Notes: generated by a model not told the origin, from the sequence alone. Positions 45,752-56,359 are shown, counted from the stretch's first letter. The stretch: DNA of 64,000 bases from Denitrovibrio sp. (GCA_002869185.1 PKTN01000004.1:1-64000), one strand, 5' to 3'. Numbers and translations are program-made.

Positions 45752-48157
45752 ATGGCTATTAGAATCTATCAAAACGTAATGTCTCTCAATTCGCAAAGAC
45801 ATTTGGGCACAAGCCAAAGCCAACTTGGCAAGTCCATCGAAAGGCTCTCATCAGGGTTACGTATTAACCACGCCGCAGATGATGCATCAGGTCTCGCAAT
45901 ATCAGAAAAACTTAGAGGACAGATTGCTGGTCTCCAACGTGCTTCAATGAACGCACAAGACGGTATTTCTATGTTGCAAACAGCTGAAGGCGCACTCGGT
46001 GAAGTAAGTAACATGCTTAGCAGAATACGTGAGCTTGCAGTTCAAGCTTCCAACGGTACCTACACATCAAACGACCGTGTAGAAATCCAGAAAGAGGTTG
46101 AGCAGCTCAAGGATGAGATCGACCGAATTTCCACATCAACAGAGTTCAACACCAAAAAATTACTTAATGGTGACGGAACTGCCCTATGGTCTGCAAGCTC
46201 AGACAAAATAGAGGCTATCATTCGCTCAAACGTGGATGAAGGCAACTATAAGATCCAGCTTGAATCAACAGCCGGGGAAAACCAAATTTTCAAAACAGAT
46301 ATTATGACGCTGAGAGATGGTGTTATTGGTGCAGAGATTGTAACTGATACTAATTCAAACACATCTAATGTTTTCAGCGTAACAGACCCTGAAACCTTAG
46401 CTACTACAGGTACCGCCCACTATACTGTGACAGTAGGAGACACCTCCGCTGGCGCATCTGTTGGTGTTACAGGTATGTATCAACAGTCAGGTTCAGCTTT
46501 TGTTATTAATGATGTTGCAACTGGTTCTGGTTCATTAGGAACTAGAGATGGTTATGTAGAGGTCGAGTTTACACAGGATTTCGACTCTGCTAACGCTAGT
46601 GCTGGTGCAACAATCACTGCAAATGCACGTTTTATCGATGCAAAAACAGGTGAAACAGGTCAGTGGGGAACAATCACATTTAATGATGATTCAGGAATAG
46701 GAATATTCTCAGCAACATCAACAACTGACTTTGCACTAACAAACTCAGCAGATGAAGCAATTAATTTCGATATGGAAATTGATTTCTCTACTGGTGCTAT
46801 TCAAGATGGAGATAAAATGCTTATCAATATCTCGACAGCTTCAGTAGAAGCAGCAGCATCTTCTGGTGGTGGTACTATTCAGATTACTGATGGTCCGACA
46901 GGTCAGCCAGGCCCTAAGATCAGCTTTGATGCATCGAATACAAGTACAGAAACGCTAACGTTTAAAGATAATGGAGATAACTTTATCGATACTCATAGCG
47001 TAGTCGTGTATACCGCAGCTATAAACGAGAAAACTGGTAATATAGATCTTGGTAACATGACTCTCAACTTCAGAGAAAACACAAACGCACTAGACTCAGC
47101 AGTAGGAACAACTATTCTTGATGACTTCGCTCTTCAGATTACTGGTGCTGGTGAGGCCGCTGCTACAACTACAAAACTCAAAGATCTTGAAGTTTTCGTA
47201 GACTCAGACGGTAATTCTCTCTTTGAGAACAAGCAAGAACTTACTCTTTGGGGTAATGGTACAAGTGCAACTATATATCTTGAAGGTGATGATACACTTT
47301 CAGATGTAGAAGAGAAGTTTACAGAGGCACTTGTAGAAGAGCTTGGAATGGGTTCAGATGATAACAACGTAAACAGCCACCTTGTGGATTACGTTTCTGT
47401 TGCATCAGATGATGGTCCAAAAGCAGTAAAAGGAACATTTATCATCCAGTCAGCCCTTACAGGCGAGCAGGGTGAGTTAGCTTTCTCTGGTGACCAAAGA
47501 CTGATCGATGGACTTTCATTAAATGAAATCCAAGAGTCTACTAACAATACAACAAAAGTCGAAATCTATGATGCACATACTGGCGACCTTATCGGAACTG
47601 ATGAAACAGGTAACGATAGAGTCTTCGGAATCATAGGTGGTGTTGAGATCGTTCTGGATTCCAGGGCTGGACTCGACGAGACTTGGGACACAGTATCAGA
47701 AAGTATAGCTTTCAGTACAAACGAAGCAGCTTCTAATGAAGAGTATTTCCTCCACGTAGTTGACAATTCAACTGATCTTCAGATCGGTGCGAATGAAGGT
47801 CAATCTTTGGCGGTTAGTATCCCTCAGCTTGACGTTACAGGTCTTGGGCTTGATGATGTGACACTTGTTTCACAGAAACTTGCTCAGAAGGCAATCCCAG
47901 ATATCGATGCGGCAGTTAATAAGGTTGTTAGTATCAGAGCTACAATAGGTGCACAGATCAATAGACTTGAGCACACAATTGTAAACCTTGATACAGCAAC
48001 AGAAAATATGACTGCTTCCGAATCAAGGATTCGTGATCTTGATATGGCTGATGAGATGGCAACATTTACAAGATATCAGATGCTTTCACAGGCTGGTATT
48101 TCAATGCTTGCACAGGCTAACCAGATTCCGCAAATGGCTTTACAGCTACTTCAGTAA
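45752..48157 (+). CDS. fliC: flagellin, long form
   Basis: Filament subunit of 801 residues, much longer than typical flagellins of about 270-500. The N-terminal D0/D1 ([19 protein letters not shown] through about residue 180) and C-terminal D1/D0 (about 710-801, ending [12 protein letters not shown]) are conserved. In between lies an expanded, Ser/Thr/Asp-rich variable region of about 500 residues likely exposed on the filament. I start at 45752, after AAGGAGGA; the earlier TTG overlaps that site. A sigma-28-like promoter precedes it, and nonulosonic acid genes follow, suggesting a glycosylated filament. Confidence 0.96.
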   Translation: MAIRIYQNVMSLNSQRHLGTSQSQLGKSIERLSSGLRINHAADDASGLAISEKLRGQIAGLQRASMNAQDGISMLQTAEGALGEVSNMLSRIRELAVQASNGTYTSNDRVEIQKEVEQLKDEIDRISTSTEFNTKKLLNGDGTALWSASSDKIEAIIRSNVDEGNYKIQLESTAGENQIFKTDIMTLRDGVIGAEIVTDTNSNTSNVFSVTDPETLATTGTAHYTVTVGDTSAGASVGVTGMYQQSGSAFVINDVATGSGSLGTRDGYVEVEFTQDFDSANASAGATITANARFIDAKTGETGQWGTITFNDDSGIGIFSATSTTDFALTNSADEAINFDMEIDFSTGAIQDGDKMLINISTASVEAAASSGGGTIQITDGPTGQPGPKISFDASNTSTETLTFKDNGDNFIDTHSVVVYTAAINEKTGNIDLGNMTLNFRENTNALDSAVGTTILDDFALQITGAGEAAATTTKLKDLEVFVDSDGNSLFENKQELTLWGNGTSATIYLEGDDTLSDVEEKFTEALVEELGMGSDDNNVNSHLVDYVSVASDDGPKAVKGTFIIQSALTGEQGELAFSGDQRLIDGLSLNEIQESTNNTTKVEIYDAHTGDLIGTDETGNDRVFGIIGGVEIVLDSRAGLDETWDTVSESIAFSTNEAASNEEYFLHVVDNSTDLQIGANEGQSLAVSIPQLDVTGLGLDDVTLVSQKLAQKAIPDIDAAVNKVVSIRATIGAQINRLEHTIVNLDTATENMTASESRIRDLDMADEMATFTRYQMLSQAGISMLAQANQIPQMALQLLQ

Positions 48158-48196
48158 AATGATGTGCGGACGTAGAAAAATAAGGGAGGTAGTACA

Positions 48197-48364
48197 ATGG
48201 CTGCTATGAGTGTACAAAAGAAAGACAATAATAAATCCCAAATTGAAGAACTTCAGAATATGCTGAAGGACATGTTCCAGACAAGTTTCTACGGCTCTGT
48301 TGAAGTTAAATTCGAGGCGGGGCGAGTAACAATCGTACGCAAAACAGAGTCTGTTAAAATTTGA
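48197..48364 (+). CDS. small DUF2292 family protein
   Basis: 55 residues: a short helical N-terminus (SQIEELQNMLKDMFQ) followed by the strand pattern FYGSVEVKFEAGRVTIVRKTES, which resembles small DUF2292 proteins. Such proteins are of unknown function. GGGAGGT lies seven bases before the ATG. It lies 39 bases after the flagellin gene and before a terminator, so it is probably transcribed with flagellin. Confidence 0.7.
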   Translation: MAAMSVQKKDNNKSQIEELQNMLKDMFQTSFYGSVEVKFEAGRVTIVRKTESVKI

Positions 48365-48385
48365 CAGAAAATATATGAAACGAAA

Positions 48386-48415
48386 GGGGTGGTCAATTTG
48401 ATCACCCCTTTTTTT
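48386..48415 (+). terminator. rho-independent terminator after flagellin and DUF2292 genes
   Basis: GGGGTGGTC (48386-48394) pairs with GATCACCCC (48400-48408), with one G-U pair and an AATTT loop, followed by seven T. Confidence 0.9.
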
Positions 48416-48525
48416 ATGTCCAAATTCTTATCAACTTGTGTGTAAACGAAGAATCTCTATCAAAACGTTTGAAACAAATAGAAAAAAAAGTAATAATTAA
48501 TAATCGTGATTAATGGAAGTGATAT

Positions 48526-49521
48526 ATGAAACTGAAAGGTAAGAAAGTTCTGCTTACTGGTGCTTGTGGCTTTATCGGTAGTCATCTTGTAGAGAGGTTG
48601 CTTGATGAAGGGTGCGATTTGCGGGCTTTTGTTTATTACAACTCATTCGGATCTTACGGTTGGCTTGAAGACTTGCCAGCGGATAAACAAAAGAATATTG
48701 ATATATTTATGGGTGATATCCGTGACCCAAATGGTGTACGTACCGCGATGAAGGGCATAGATGTTGTCTTTCATCTTGCTGCGCTTATTGGTATCCCATA
48801 CAGCTACCACTCTCCAGATTCATATGTTGATACGAATATAAAAGGGACTCTTAATGTGTTACAGGCGGCTCGTGATGAGGGGGTAGAAAAGATATTAGTC
48901 ACTTCTACTTCAGAGGTCTATGGGACGGCAATATACGCCCCTATTGACGAGAAACACCCAAAACAGGGACAATCTCCATACTCAGCTACAAAGATTGGTG
49001 CCGATCATATGGCAGAATCATTTTATAGAAGCTTTGACATGCCAGTTACGATTGTTAGACCTTTCAATACTTATGGACCTAGACAGTCTGCAAGGGCTGT
49101 TATACCTACGATAATTACGCAGTTATTGGATGGTAAGGATGAGATCAAACTCGGGGCTCTTAGCCCTAAAAGGGATATGGTTTATGTAAAGGATACAGCT
49201 GAGGCATTTTGTAAGATAGCAGAGTGTGATAAGGCAATAGGAGAAGAGATAAATATTGCTACAGGTGAAGAGGTTTCTATTGGAGATCTTGCCAATAACA
49301 TTATTGAGCTTATTAACCCTTCCGCAACAATAACCACAGACGAAGATAGGCTCAGACCAGATAAATCTGAGGTGATGAGGCTGATGGGCGATAGTACAAA
49401 GCTTACAGAGTTGACGGGTTATAAAACTGATAAAGTACTGAGTGAAGGTCTTAAAGAGACTATAGATTGGTTTCGTAAACGTGGTTTGAAAGGTTATAAA
49501 ACGTATATTTATAATGTTTAA
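48526..49521 (+). CDS. legB: NAD-dependent 4,6-dehydratase, LegB-like
   Basis: A short-chain dehydrogenase/reductase of 331 residues resembling LegB, the nucleotide-GlcNAc 4,6-dehydratase that starts legionaminic acid synthesis. The NAD motif is TGACGFIGSHL (near residue 10), and the catalytic YxxxK is in SPYSATKIGADHMAE. The region IVRPFNTYGPRQSARAVIPTII is typical of the LegB group. The next gene, LegG/NeuC-like, overlaps by eight bases and supports the pathway call. GDP-mannose or UDP-glucuronate dehydratase-like roles are less likely. Confidence 0.85.
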   Translation: MKLKGKKVLLTGACGFIGSHLVERLLDEGCDLRAFVYYNSFGSYGWLEDLPADKQKNIDIFMGDIRDPNGVRTAMKGIDVVFHLAALIGIPYSYHSPDSYVDTNIKGTLNVLQAARDEGVEKILVTSTSEVYGTAIYAPIDEKHPKQGQSPYSATKIGADHMAESFYRSFDMPVTIVRPFNTYGPRQSARAVIPTIITQLLDGKDEIKLGALSPKRDMVYVKDTAEAFCKIAECDKAIGEEINIATGEEVSIGDLANNIIELINPSATITTDEDRLRPDKSEVMRLMGDSTKLTELTGYKTDKVLSEGLKETIDWFRKRGLKGYKTYIYNV

Positions 49522-50683
49522 AAAAAGAAGTATAGCTGTCGTGACAGGCTCGAGAGCAGAGTTTGGACTATTGAAACCTGTATTGCAAAAGATAAAAGAT
49601 GATGAGCAACTAGAATTAAAACTCTATGTGACAGGTATGCATATTGAAGGCAGATTCGGCAGAACTGTAACTGAAATAACTGCTGCTGGATTTGATATAT
49701 CAAAGCAGGTAGATATCTTCTTGCAGGATGATACACCTCGTGGGGTGTCAAGATCTACAGCTCTGTCTATGATGGGTTTTGCAGATATATTTGCCACCGA
49801 TAGACCAGATGTTTTACTAGTGTTATGCGATAGATTTGAAATCTTTGGAGCTGTTTCAGCGGCTTGTGTGCACGGAATACCTGTGGCTCATATACATGGT
49901 GGGGAGCTGACGGAAGGCGTTATGGACGAGCAGTTCAGGCACTGTATTACAAAAATGTCACACATCCACTTTACTGCGACTGATGAATATCGTAACAGAG
50001 TAATCCAAATGGGTGAGCAGCCAGATAGAGTATTTAATACAGGTTCTCCAGCTGTTGATGCCATCCTCGCGGTAGATTTAATTAGTAAAGATCAGCTTGA
50101 GTCAGAGCTTGGGCTACGTTTTAAAGAAAAAAATTTACTTATTACCTTCCATCCGGTCATTCTGGATGAAATGTCACCTAAAGAACAGTTTGTTGAGATG
50201 TTAAAAGCCTTAGATGCTACTGAAGCTTATCTTATATTTACATACGCAAATGCAGATACTGGTGGTACTGAAATAAATAAACTTATAGAAGATTACGTGA
50301 GTGCTAACCAAGAGAGAGCCTATGTGACGAAATCATTTGGACACCAGAGGTATTTATCTGTATTGAATCAGTGTACTGGAATGGTTGGGAATTCGTCTAG
50401 CGGTATATTAGAGGCTGCAGTTTGCAAGAAGGGGGCAGTTAATATCGGTATACGCCAAAAGGGTCGTGTTCGTGGTGATAATGTTATTGACTGTGGAATA
50501 TCAGCAAGGGAGATAGCGCTAGCTATAACTAAACTAGAATCAGAAAGCTTTCAAACGTCCTTAACTGATTTAGAATTGCCTTATGGAGATGGAAAATCGG
50601 CTGAGAGGATAGTAGCTATCTTGAAAGAGATCGAACTTGGTGGGATATCTATAAAGAAATTCAATGACTTGGAGATGAAATGA
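49514..50683 (+). CDS. legG: UDP-GlcNAc 2-epimerase (hydrolysing), LegG/NeuC-like
   Basis: A 389-residue GT-B-fold hydrolysing 2-epimerase that releases UDP and forms a 2-epimerised sugar (ManNAc or its 6-deoxy-diamino analogue) for nonulosonic acid synthesis. It shows VTGSRAEFGLLKPVL at the N-terminus, VHGIPVAHIHGGELTEGVMDE with the catalytic acids, TFHPV and GNSSSGILEA near residue 295. Coupling with legB argues for legionaminic rather than sialic acid. It overlaps xth by four bases. Confidence 0.88.
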   Translation: MFKKRSIAVVTGSRAEFGLLKPVLQKIKDDEQLELKLYVTGMHIEGRFGRTVTEITAAGFDISKQVDIFLQDDTPRGVSRSTALSMMGFADIFATDRPDVLLVLCDRFEIFGAVSAACVHGIPVAHIHGGELTEGVMDEQFRHCITKMSHIHFTATDEYRNRVIQMGEQPDRVFNTGSPAVDAILAVDLISKDQLESELGLRFKEKNLLITFHPVILDEMSPKEQFVEMLKALDATEAYLIFTYANADTGGTEINKLIEDYVSANQERAYVTKSFGHQRYLSVLNQCTGMVGNSSSGILEAAVCKKGAVNIGIRQKGRVRGDNVIDCGISAREIALAITKLESESFQTSLTDLELPYGDGKSAERIVAILKEIELGGISIKKFNDLEMK

Positions 50684-51477
50684 AAATAGTTACATTTAAT
50701 GTAAATAGCATAAGGATGAGATATCACCAGCTAGAGAAGCTGATAGAGAATCACTCACCTGATATTATAGGTTTACAAGAGACAAAAGTACGTGACGAAG
50801 AGTTCCCTGTAGAAGAGATAGATAAACTTGGCTATCACGTGGAATACTTCGGTCAGAAGACACATTATGGTGTGGCTGTTATGTCTAAGGTTAAACCTGT
50901 TGCCGTGCAAAAGGGCTTTCCAACAGACGATGACGAGGCTCAGAAACGTTTTATTATGTGCGACTTTGGTGATCTGAAGTTTATGAACGGTTATTTTCCT
51001 CAGGGGGAGAGTAGAGATCATCCAGTGAAGTTTCCAGCAAAAGAGAAATATTATGCTGATCTACTTAATTATTTAGATACTTCTTTTAATCCTTCTGACA
51101 ATATTGTGTTAGTTGGAGATATGAATGTTGCACCTACCGAGTTCGATGTTGGTATAAAACCTGATAGTGTTAAGCGTTGGCTTAAGCAGGGGAAGACAAG
51201 CTTTTTGCCAGAGGAGAGAGGGTGGCTTCAGTCTATAACTGACTGGGGGCTTGAAGAGGTCTACAGGAAGCTTCGTCCAGAGGATAGTGAGCAGATGAGC
51301 TGGTTTGATTACAGGAGTAAAGGCTTTGAGGCTGAACCTAAACGTGGGCTAAGGATTGATCTTGTTTTAGCTACGGCAGGGTTGTCTAGTCGTTGTGTAG
51401 ATGTTGGTATCGACTATGAGGTTAGGGGTATGGATAAGCCATCTGACCACGCTCCATTGTGGGTTAAGTTTGATTAA
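50680..51477 (+). CDS. xth: exodeoxyribonuclease III
   Basis: AP endonuclease and 3'-phosphodiesterase/exonuclease of base excision repair. The 265 residues have the EEP-family metal and catalytic residues: FNVNSIR, GLQETKV, GDMNVAPTEFDV and the C-terminal SDHAPLWV. It overlaps legG by four bases, an odd place for a repair gene, so it may be read on the sugar-gene transcript. Confidence 0.94.
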   Translation: MKIVTFNVNSIRMRYHQLEKLIENHSPDIIGLQETKVRDEEFPVEEIDKLGYHVEYFGQKTHYGVAVMSKVKPVAVQKGFPTDDDEAQKRFIMCDFGDLKFMNGYFPQGESRDHPVKFPAKEKYYADLLNYLDTSFNPSDNIVLVGDMNVAPTEFDVGIKPDSVKRWLKQGKTSFLPEERGWLQSITDWGLEEVYRKLRPEDSEQMSWFDYRSKGFEAEPKRGLRIDLVLATAGLSSRCVDVGIDYEVRGMDKPSDHAPLWVKFD

Positions 51478-51572
51478 AAATATTAATAAATTTTTTCATG
51501 TATAATAATTATATATCGTTTGTAATATTCTATAAGTTGTGAAATTTGTGATTAAAAATATTGGAGAAAATT

Positions 51573-52082
51573 ATGGGTAAATTCCTCGAGCTGGTGACGA
51601 CCGACGAAGGTTGGGAGTATGTGAAACGAGTGAACAGTAATGGTGCTGCAATCGTTTTGGTATATCATACAGACAGAGAGGAATATCTAATGGTTGAGCA
51701 GTATAGACCGCCGATTGGATGTCGTGTTTTAGAGATGCCTGCTGGCTTGATAGATCAAGGTGAAAGTCCATCTGAGACAGCTGTTAGAGAAGTTTATGAA
51801 GAGACAGGTGTTAGGATAACCCAGGACGACTTGATTGATCTAGGCGTGGTGTATAGTGGTGTTGGCATGACGAATGAAGAGGTGAATATCTTTGCTGTGG
51901 AGATAAATACAGATACTCTGATCGAAGAACCAGCCATTGAGGGTACTGAAATTGCTCACGGATTAGTTACTAAGTGGCTAAAGGAGGAGGAGCTGTACCT
52001 TTTAAAAGCTGCTAAGGCTCTTTCAGTCTTTATGCGGTATAAGATTAAAAAGCAAAATCCTGATATGGTTTTTCCAGACTAA
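51573..52082 (+). CDS. NUDIX hydrolase, ADP-ribose pyrophosphatase type
   Basis: A 169-residue NUDIX protein. The box GLIDQGESPSETAVREVYEETGV fits Gx5Ex7REUxEExGU. The preceding VEQYRPPIGCRVLEMPAG and the following GVVYSGVGMTNEEVNIF are typical of ADP-ribose or nucleotide-sugar pyrophosphatases. I start at the ATG at 51573 after TTGGAG. Its end overlaps the convergent PilZ gene by four bases. Confidence 0.87.
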   Translation: MGKFLELVTTDEGWEYVKRVNSNGAAIVLVYHTDREEYLMVEQYRPPIGCRVLEMPAGLIDQGESPSETAVREVYEETGVRITQDDLIDLGVVYSGVGMTNEEVNIFAVEINTDTLIEEPAIEGTEIAHGLVTKWLKEEELYLLKAAKALSVFMRYKIKKQNPDMVFPD

Positions 52083-52849
52083 CCCATTAGTTGTTTAAGT
52101 TCGATCTGCCTTTTGAATACATATTTGATAACGTCATTCCTTTCAGAATCTTTGGTGAAGTTGAATTTAAAGCTGACTTCATTCTTTTCTTGAATCCTTT
52201 TCGAACGGATACAGGTGCATCTGATATCTTCAGTGCCGTCAATTTCGTCAGACATATCTAAACCGAATACTTGTCCACTGTCTAAATTTGCTTCAGTGAT
52301 TAGTTTGCCACCACCGCCAGAAAGATCTACTACTTTGCAAGGGACCTTTTTGTGAGGTATCTTCATGTTTTTATCTGGAACCTTTGCATAGAATATCTTT
52401 ACCTGACCTTTTAGATTTGTGCTAACTCTGAAGAATTCTCTCAATTGATTTCTTGCGATTGTTTCAGGTATATTTATTTTTATGAAGCTTAGGCTTCCTT
52501 CTGTGTGTCTATCTATGACAGTTGTGTCGAATTTAAACCTGCCGTCGTTGCTAACGTATTCTACTGTCATTTTTGATCCTGGTAGCATAGGGATAGGTAC
52601 TCTACCATCGGCAGGATGCGAGATAAGTATGTATTTTTTTGTTATGTCTTCAACTCTAGAGTCGTAAACACCAGGGTAGTCTTTTCTTTTAACGCTTACA
52701 GCTATTCTGGTTCCAACTTCTACGTATTCACCAAAGTTTTTTACTTTATCTTTCATTATAACTCCGCCCTCGACAAATAATATTTCGATTAAATCTGGAT
52801 CTGTATTTCTATTTTCTATCCATTTGTTTAAAATCTCAAGTCCTAACAT
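52079..52849 (-). CDS. PilZ domain c-di-GMP receptor (YcgR-like)
   Basis: A 256-residue two-domain protein: an N-terminal YcgR-like beta domain (residues about 35-130) and a C-terminal PilZ domain. The c-di-GMP-binding RxxxR (REFFR, near residue 138) and DLSGGGGKL (near 173) are both intact. YcgR-type proteins slow flagellar motors or affect surface behaviour when c-di-GMP is high. GAGG lies eight bases before the ATG. This fits with the GGDEF protein at 4087 and the flagellar context. Confidence 0.9.
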   Translation of the reverse strand: MLGLEILNKWIENRNTDPDLIEILFVEGGVIMKDKVKNFGEYVEVGTRIAVSVKRKDYPGVYDSRVEDITKKYILISHPADGRVPIPMLPGSKMTVEYVSNDGRFKFDTTVIDRHTEGSLSFIKINIPETIARNQLREFFRVSTNLKGQVKIFYAKVPDKNMKIPHKKVPCKVVDLSGGGGKLITEANLDSGQVFGLDMSDEIDGTEDIRCTCIRSKRIQEKNEVSFKFNFTKDSERNDVIKYVFKRQIELKQLMG

Positions 52850-53188
52850 GATTATAACCTCAAGGTTATACCTGTATTATTGGGTATTATGAACATTAAG
52901 CTATACAGGTAATTACGCTTTGAAAAAGCTATTTCCACGCCGTTTTAACGGAAAGGGGTAAAACCCTCTTAACCTTTTTTGCTAGTTTCATGCCTTTTGG
53001 TATGGGCTGACTGTGCAAAAATGCCGAGATTATATCTCCTATTTATATTATCGCAAAAAACGTGCCGATAATTAGTGGTAATTTTTTCCATCGTAGTTGC
53101 CGATTATATAATCTGGCTGTAAATAACTTGTGTAAAATATTAAAACTAGAGTATATTGATTACTTATAGGCATAGAGGAGTTCACTAC
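52850..53188. promoter_or_regulatory. divergent intergenic region with repeats
   Basis: About 340 bases between pilZ (minus) and the gene at 53189 (plus). It has an inverted repeat TACCTGTAT (52869-52877) and ATACAGGTA (52903-52911). There are three copies of TGCCGA at 53022, 53063 and 53098. A likely plus-strand promoter is TTGTGT (53128-53133), an 18-base spacer and TATATT (53152-53157). Hairpin CATGCC/GGTATG is near 52990. No gene is seen. Confidence 0.45.
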
Positions 53189-53755
53189 ATGGATTGGGAA
53201 TTTAGCGCGGGGCAAATTATTGACGGGGAGTTTGATTTATCTCTTACAGACTTTACTAAAAAGTTGTATTCAAGATCTGTTGATCTTGCAGTAATGTCTA
53301 TTGACGCATCTGTTGATTCAGAAAATATGATTGATTCTGATCTTGATCCGCTGGAAGATCATCGTATTCAGTATTTTATCTGCTATTACAACTATATATT
53401 ATGCTTGACGACTGGCAAGTCTAGGCGTCAGTTTAAGAGCCATACTAAGAAATTACCTATATCGAAAGGTATTAAGGAAAAGTTCTTAGATAATAAAAAT
53501 CTAGCTGTATTAGAGGAAGACTCTAAAGAAACAGTGTTGATTTTTATGGCGGTGCTGAAAAGCTTTGTAGGTGAGATGATGGAATCTGGGACTAGTACGA
53601 ATAGGCTCCCACAAATGTTGCTTATGCAGCAGCTTAATTCTTTCTCATCTATAATCCCTAGTATTATGAAGAATGAGAATGCTAGAAATATGTTAATACA
53701 CATCGAGTTTGAAAAGACCTTTTTAAATGGTAGACTGAGTAAAATATTTAAATAG
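53189..53755 (+). CDS. protein of unknown function
   Basis: 188 residues, mostly helical, no signal or membrane segment; I recognise no family. I start at the ATG at 53189, eight bases after AGAGGAG; the earlier in-frame ATG at 53156 lies on the probable -10 box. It lies 11 bases before the next gene, so the two are surely co-transcribed. It has cysteines in YFICYYNYILCLTTGKSRR and a charged C-terminal helix. Confidence 0.6.
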   Translation: MDWEFSAGQIIDGEFDLSLTDFTKKLYSRSVDLAVMSIDASVDSENMIDSDLDPLEDHRIQYFICYYNYILCLTTGKSRRQFKSHTKKLPISKGIKEKFLDNKNLAVLEEDSKETVLIFMAVLKSFVGEMMESGTSTNRLPQMLLMQQLNSFSSIIPSIMKNENARNMLIHIEFEKTFLNGRLSKIFK

Positions 53756-53766
53756 AGTGGTGGTTA

Positions 53767-54546
53767 ATGGCAAAGGACAAGTCTAAAGACATTCGTTTAC
53801 TGAAAATTACTTGTAAAGTAACTGATACCAGATCTGTAACAATGGCTTATGTTTTGTACGAGCTGGATGTTATTAGATCTAATTCTGAAGTGACTATCAA
53901 TTCTATCCTTACTCCTATTGTTAAAAATGAACCAGATGGCGAACCGCTACTAGATGACTATGTTGCATCAGGGCCTGCTAGTCAGACAAATATGTTCAAA
54001 AAAGATAATAAACTTACTTGTAATGTTGACCTGATTTCAAAGGTTATAAGGTTTCCACATCTTAATAGATACAAAATTTCTAAGAATTATCGTGGTTATG
54101 GGCTTAGCTCATATGCATTGAACGAGATAGCGAATATCATTAAAGATCAATATCCTGACTATGAGATTGAGCCTATCCATTTCTCTTTTACTCAGGAGAA
54201 TGAAGATATTGATAGAGGTGCTTTCTTTGCGTTTATGGAGAAGTTTGGATTTTGGTTCAGTTTCGATGGTGAAGATAATAACAAAGGCATTCTCAATGTT
54301 GAGAGAGCAGAAATGATTAAATTAGCTACTAAGAAAGATACAATTGTGGAACTTGAGATAGCTACATTTATTAAAAGCCTTTTTGATGACAGAACAAAAC
54401 AACATGCAGAGATTACTCGCATCAGAACAGAGTTCAAAGATAAGAATACAGTATTTAATCGTTTCGAGAAGGATCAGGCTATTACATTTCTTATGAATAT
54501 AATAGGTGCACTAATCCTTCTGATAATGATAATTCTTTTTCTATAA
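53767..54546 (+). CDS. possible GNAT-fold protein with C-terminal membrane anchor
   Basis: 259 residues of unknown function. Residues about 105-165 contain RGYGLSSYALNEIANIIK, resembling the acetyl-CoA-binding RGxGxG/A motif of GNAT acetyltransferases, with following strand and helix elements. A coiled segment (about 200-235) follows, and the last 22 residues form one hydrophobic helix, so it looks tail-anchored with the domain in the cytosol. It is the second gene of a pair with the unknown gene upstream. The GNAT call is an inference from the motif only. Confidence 0.5.
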   Translation: MAKDKSKDIRLLKITCKVTDTRSVTMAYVLYELDVIRSNSEVTINSILTPIVKNEPDGEPLLDDYVASGPASQTNMFKKDNKLTCNVDLISKVIRFPHLNRYKISKNYRGYGLSSYALNEIANIIKDQYPDYEIEPIHFSFTQENEDIDRGAFFAFMEKFGFWFSFDGEDNNKGILNVERAEMIKLATKKDTIVELEIATFIKSLFDDRTKQHAEITRIRTEFKDKNTVFNRFEKDQAITFLMNIIGALILLIMIILFL

Positions 54547-54547
54547 T

Positions 54548-56359
54548 CTAATTAGTCAATTTGCTACTTTCGCTCAAAAGAACTGATGGATCAAATCCAA
54601 CTCTTAATGCTCCCCAATGCTTTCCATTCACTTCTATAGGTATACTTAGGTCGTTAAGTATTTCGCCAGTGTCCCTTGCGTAAGTTTGCATTAAGAATGG
54701 TGTAGTGTTTTGTGCAGCTTTTAGTCCAGCTGTATCATTGAATATCCTTTTATCTCTACTTTTGGCTGTGTCTATTGTAATATCCCCTGTAGGTTTTTGT
54801 GCGATTTTTTTATTGTGTGTTGGTGCGTAGCCATTAGTGTCAACGCCAAGAGTGAATATGCAGCCATTGACTGAATTGAGTAATTTCTCTGAGATATCTT
54901 GAAATTTTGCTTCAACCTTTGAGTCGTATTTGGTTGAAAACTTTTGAGGGTTAGTATTAGGGATATCTTTATAGTTTTTGTCAAATACATCGACACCTTG
55001 GCTTGCTAGGTCTGTGAGTACCTGCTCGTATTCATTTTTAGTTGACTGCGCAGCCTCTAAGATGTGCTCCATATAGCCCATGCCTATTTTAAATCTAGTA
55101 ACGTTTTCTTGAATATCTTCTATACGCTGGTTAAGGCTTGTGGTGTTGCTAGTTGACTCATCCATCTTGCCTGTTACTTGTGTCGCTAGGGTATTGATCA
55201 TGTTTACATTTTCAAAAATTTCAGAATTAATGTTTGTGAAGTCGTCTAGTGAGACTGTTATTTCGTTTACGCCTCTGCCTGTCTCCTCAAAATCGCGAAC
55301 CATGTTTTCAAAGCTTTCGGCAGTGTTGTAGACTACGTCTCTAGTCTGTCTGATAAATTGGTCTATGCGTCCAGTCTGCTCTTCTGTATGTTTTACTTGT
55401 CCTATCATTTCGTTAATGTTGCCAGAAATCTCTTCGGTAGCTGATTTCACACGTTCCGCTAGTTTTCTTACTTCGTCTGCAACAACGGCAAATCCTCTAC
55501 CAGCTTCACCAGCTCTAGCGGCCTCTATTGCTGCGTTAAGTGCGAGTAGGTTAGTTTGGTCAGATATGTCTTCTATGAGTGATACTATGTCTCTGATATT
55601 TTCAGAGTTTTTAGTTAGGTCAGAGACGGTCCCTTGGAAATCTTCGAGCATATTGCTTATAGAGTCCATGTTGCCGGTAAGGGCAGACATCTCGTCTTTT
55701 GAGTTTTGGGCACTTTCGAGGTTTTGGTTTGCGGCATCACTAATTGCGACAGAGTTTGACCTGATAGTTTCGATAGATTCGTTTGTTCTGGAGCTTGCCT
55801 CGTATATATCAGCTGAGAGTTCACCTTGTTTGTTGACCTCTTCGGATGCTCTTTTAACACTGAGGACAACTTGCGCTGACTCTACGCCAATATTGACACT
55901 TAGAAGCCTTACTTTTAAGAGTATCTTACGTAGTTTCTCCATGAAGAGGTTATAGTTGTGTGAGAGGTCTCTCATCTCGTCATGTGTTAGTAGTGGCATA
56001 TCTTGGGATAGGTCACTTCCGCCTGCACCAATCTCTGCGAAGACAGCAGCGATTTTCTTTATCGGTCTGACTATTAATATGGTGAAGAAAAACATCATGA
56101 AGAATAGTAATGCAAATGTTATCCCCATGAGGGTGAGTGGTAGGATGAATCTGTCGCTACATAGGTTTATTATGTGGTCTATGGCTGCTCTTTCAACAGG
56201 GAGAGCATTTAGAGCTTTTGTGATCTCGCCTTTTGTGAGCCCGAAGGAGATGATAGCTGCAAATTGTAAAACTGCTATAAATAACAGGTTACCAAATAGT
56301 TTTTTACTTAGTGTGTTGAAAAAATTCTTTTCGAGACTTGTGTATAAAGACTTAAACAT
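54548..56359 (-). CDS. methyl-accepting chemotaxis protein with C-terminal sensor-like domain
   Basis: A 603-residue chemoreceptor. Two N-terminal membrane helices (about 20-40 and 70-95) enclose only a short loop, then a HAMP-like segment and the signalling domain with [21 protein letters not shown]. After it a C-terminal cytosolic domain (about 430-600) contains [16 protein letters not shown] and [13 protein letters not shown], a Cache-like fold seen in many receptors. It therefore probably senses an internal ligand. The start is the ATG at 56359 after GGGGTG. A good promoter precedes it. Confidence 0.9.
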   Translation of the reverse strand: MFKSLYTSLEKNFFNTLSKKLFGNLLFIAVLQFAAIISFGLTKGEITKALNALPVERAAIDHIINLCSDRFILPLTLMGITFALLFFMMFFFTILIVRPIKKIAAVFAEIGAGGSDLSQDMPLLTHDEMRDLSHNYNLFMEKLRKILLKVRLLSVNIGVESAQVVLSVKRASEEVNKQGELSADIYEASSRTNESIETIRSNSVAISDAANQNLESAQNSKDEMSALTGNMDSISNMLEDFQGTVSDLTKNSENIRDIVSLIEDISDQTNLLALNAAIEAARAGEAGRGFAVVADEVRKLAERVKSATEEISGNINEMIGQVKHTEEQTGRIDQFIRQTRDVVYNTAESFENMVRDFEETGRGVNEITVSLDDFTNINSEIFENVNMINTLATQVTGKMDESTSNTTSLNQRIEDIQENVTRFKIGMGYMEHILEAAQSTKNEYEQVLTDLASQGVDVFDKNYKDIPNTNPQKFSTKYDSKVEAKFQDISEKLLNSVNGCIFTLGVDTNGYAPTHNKKIAQKPTGDITIDTAKSRDKRIFNDTAGLKAAQNTTPFLMQTYARDTGEILNDLSIPIEVNGKHWGALRVGFDPSVLLSESSKLTN

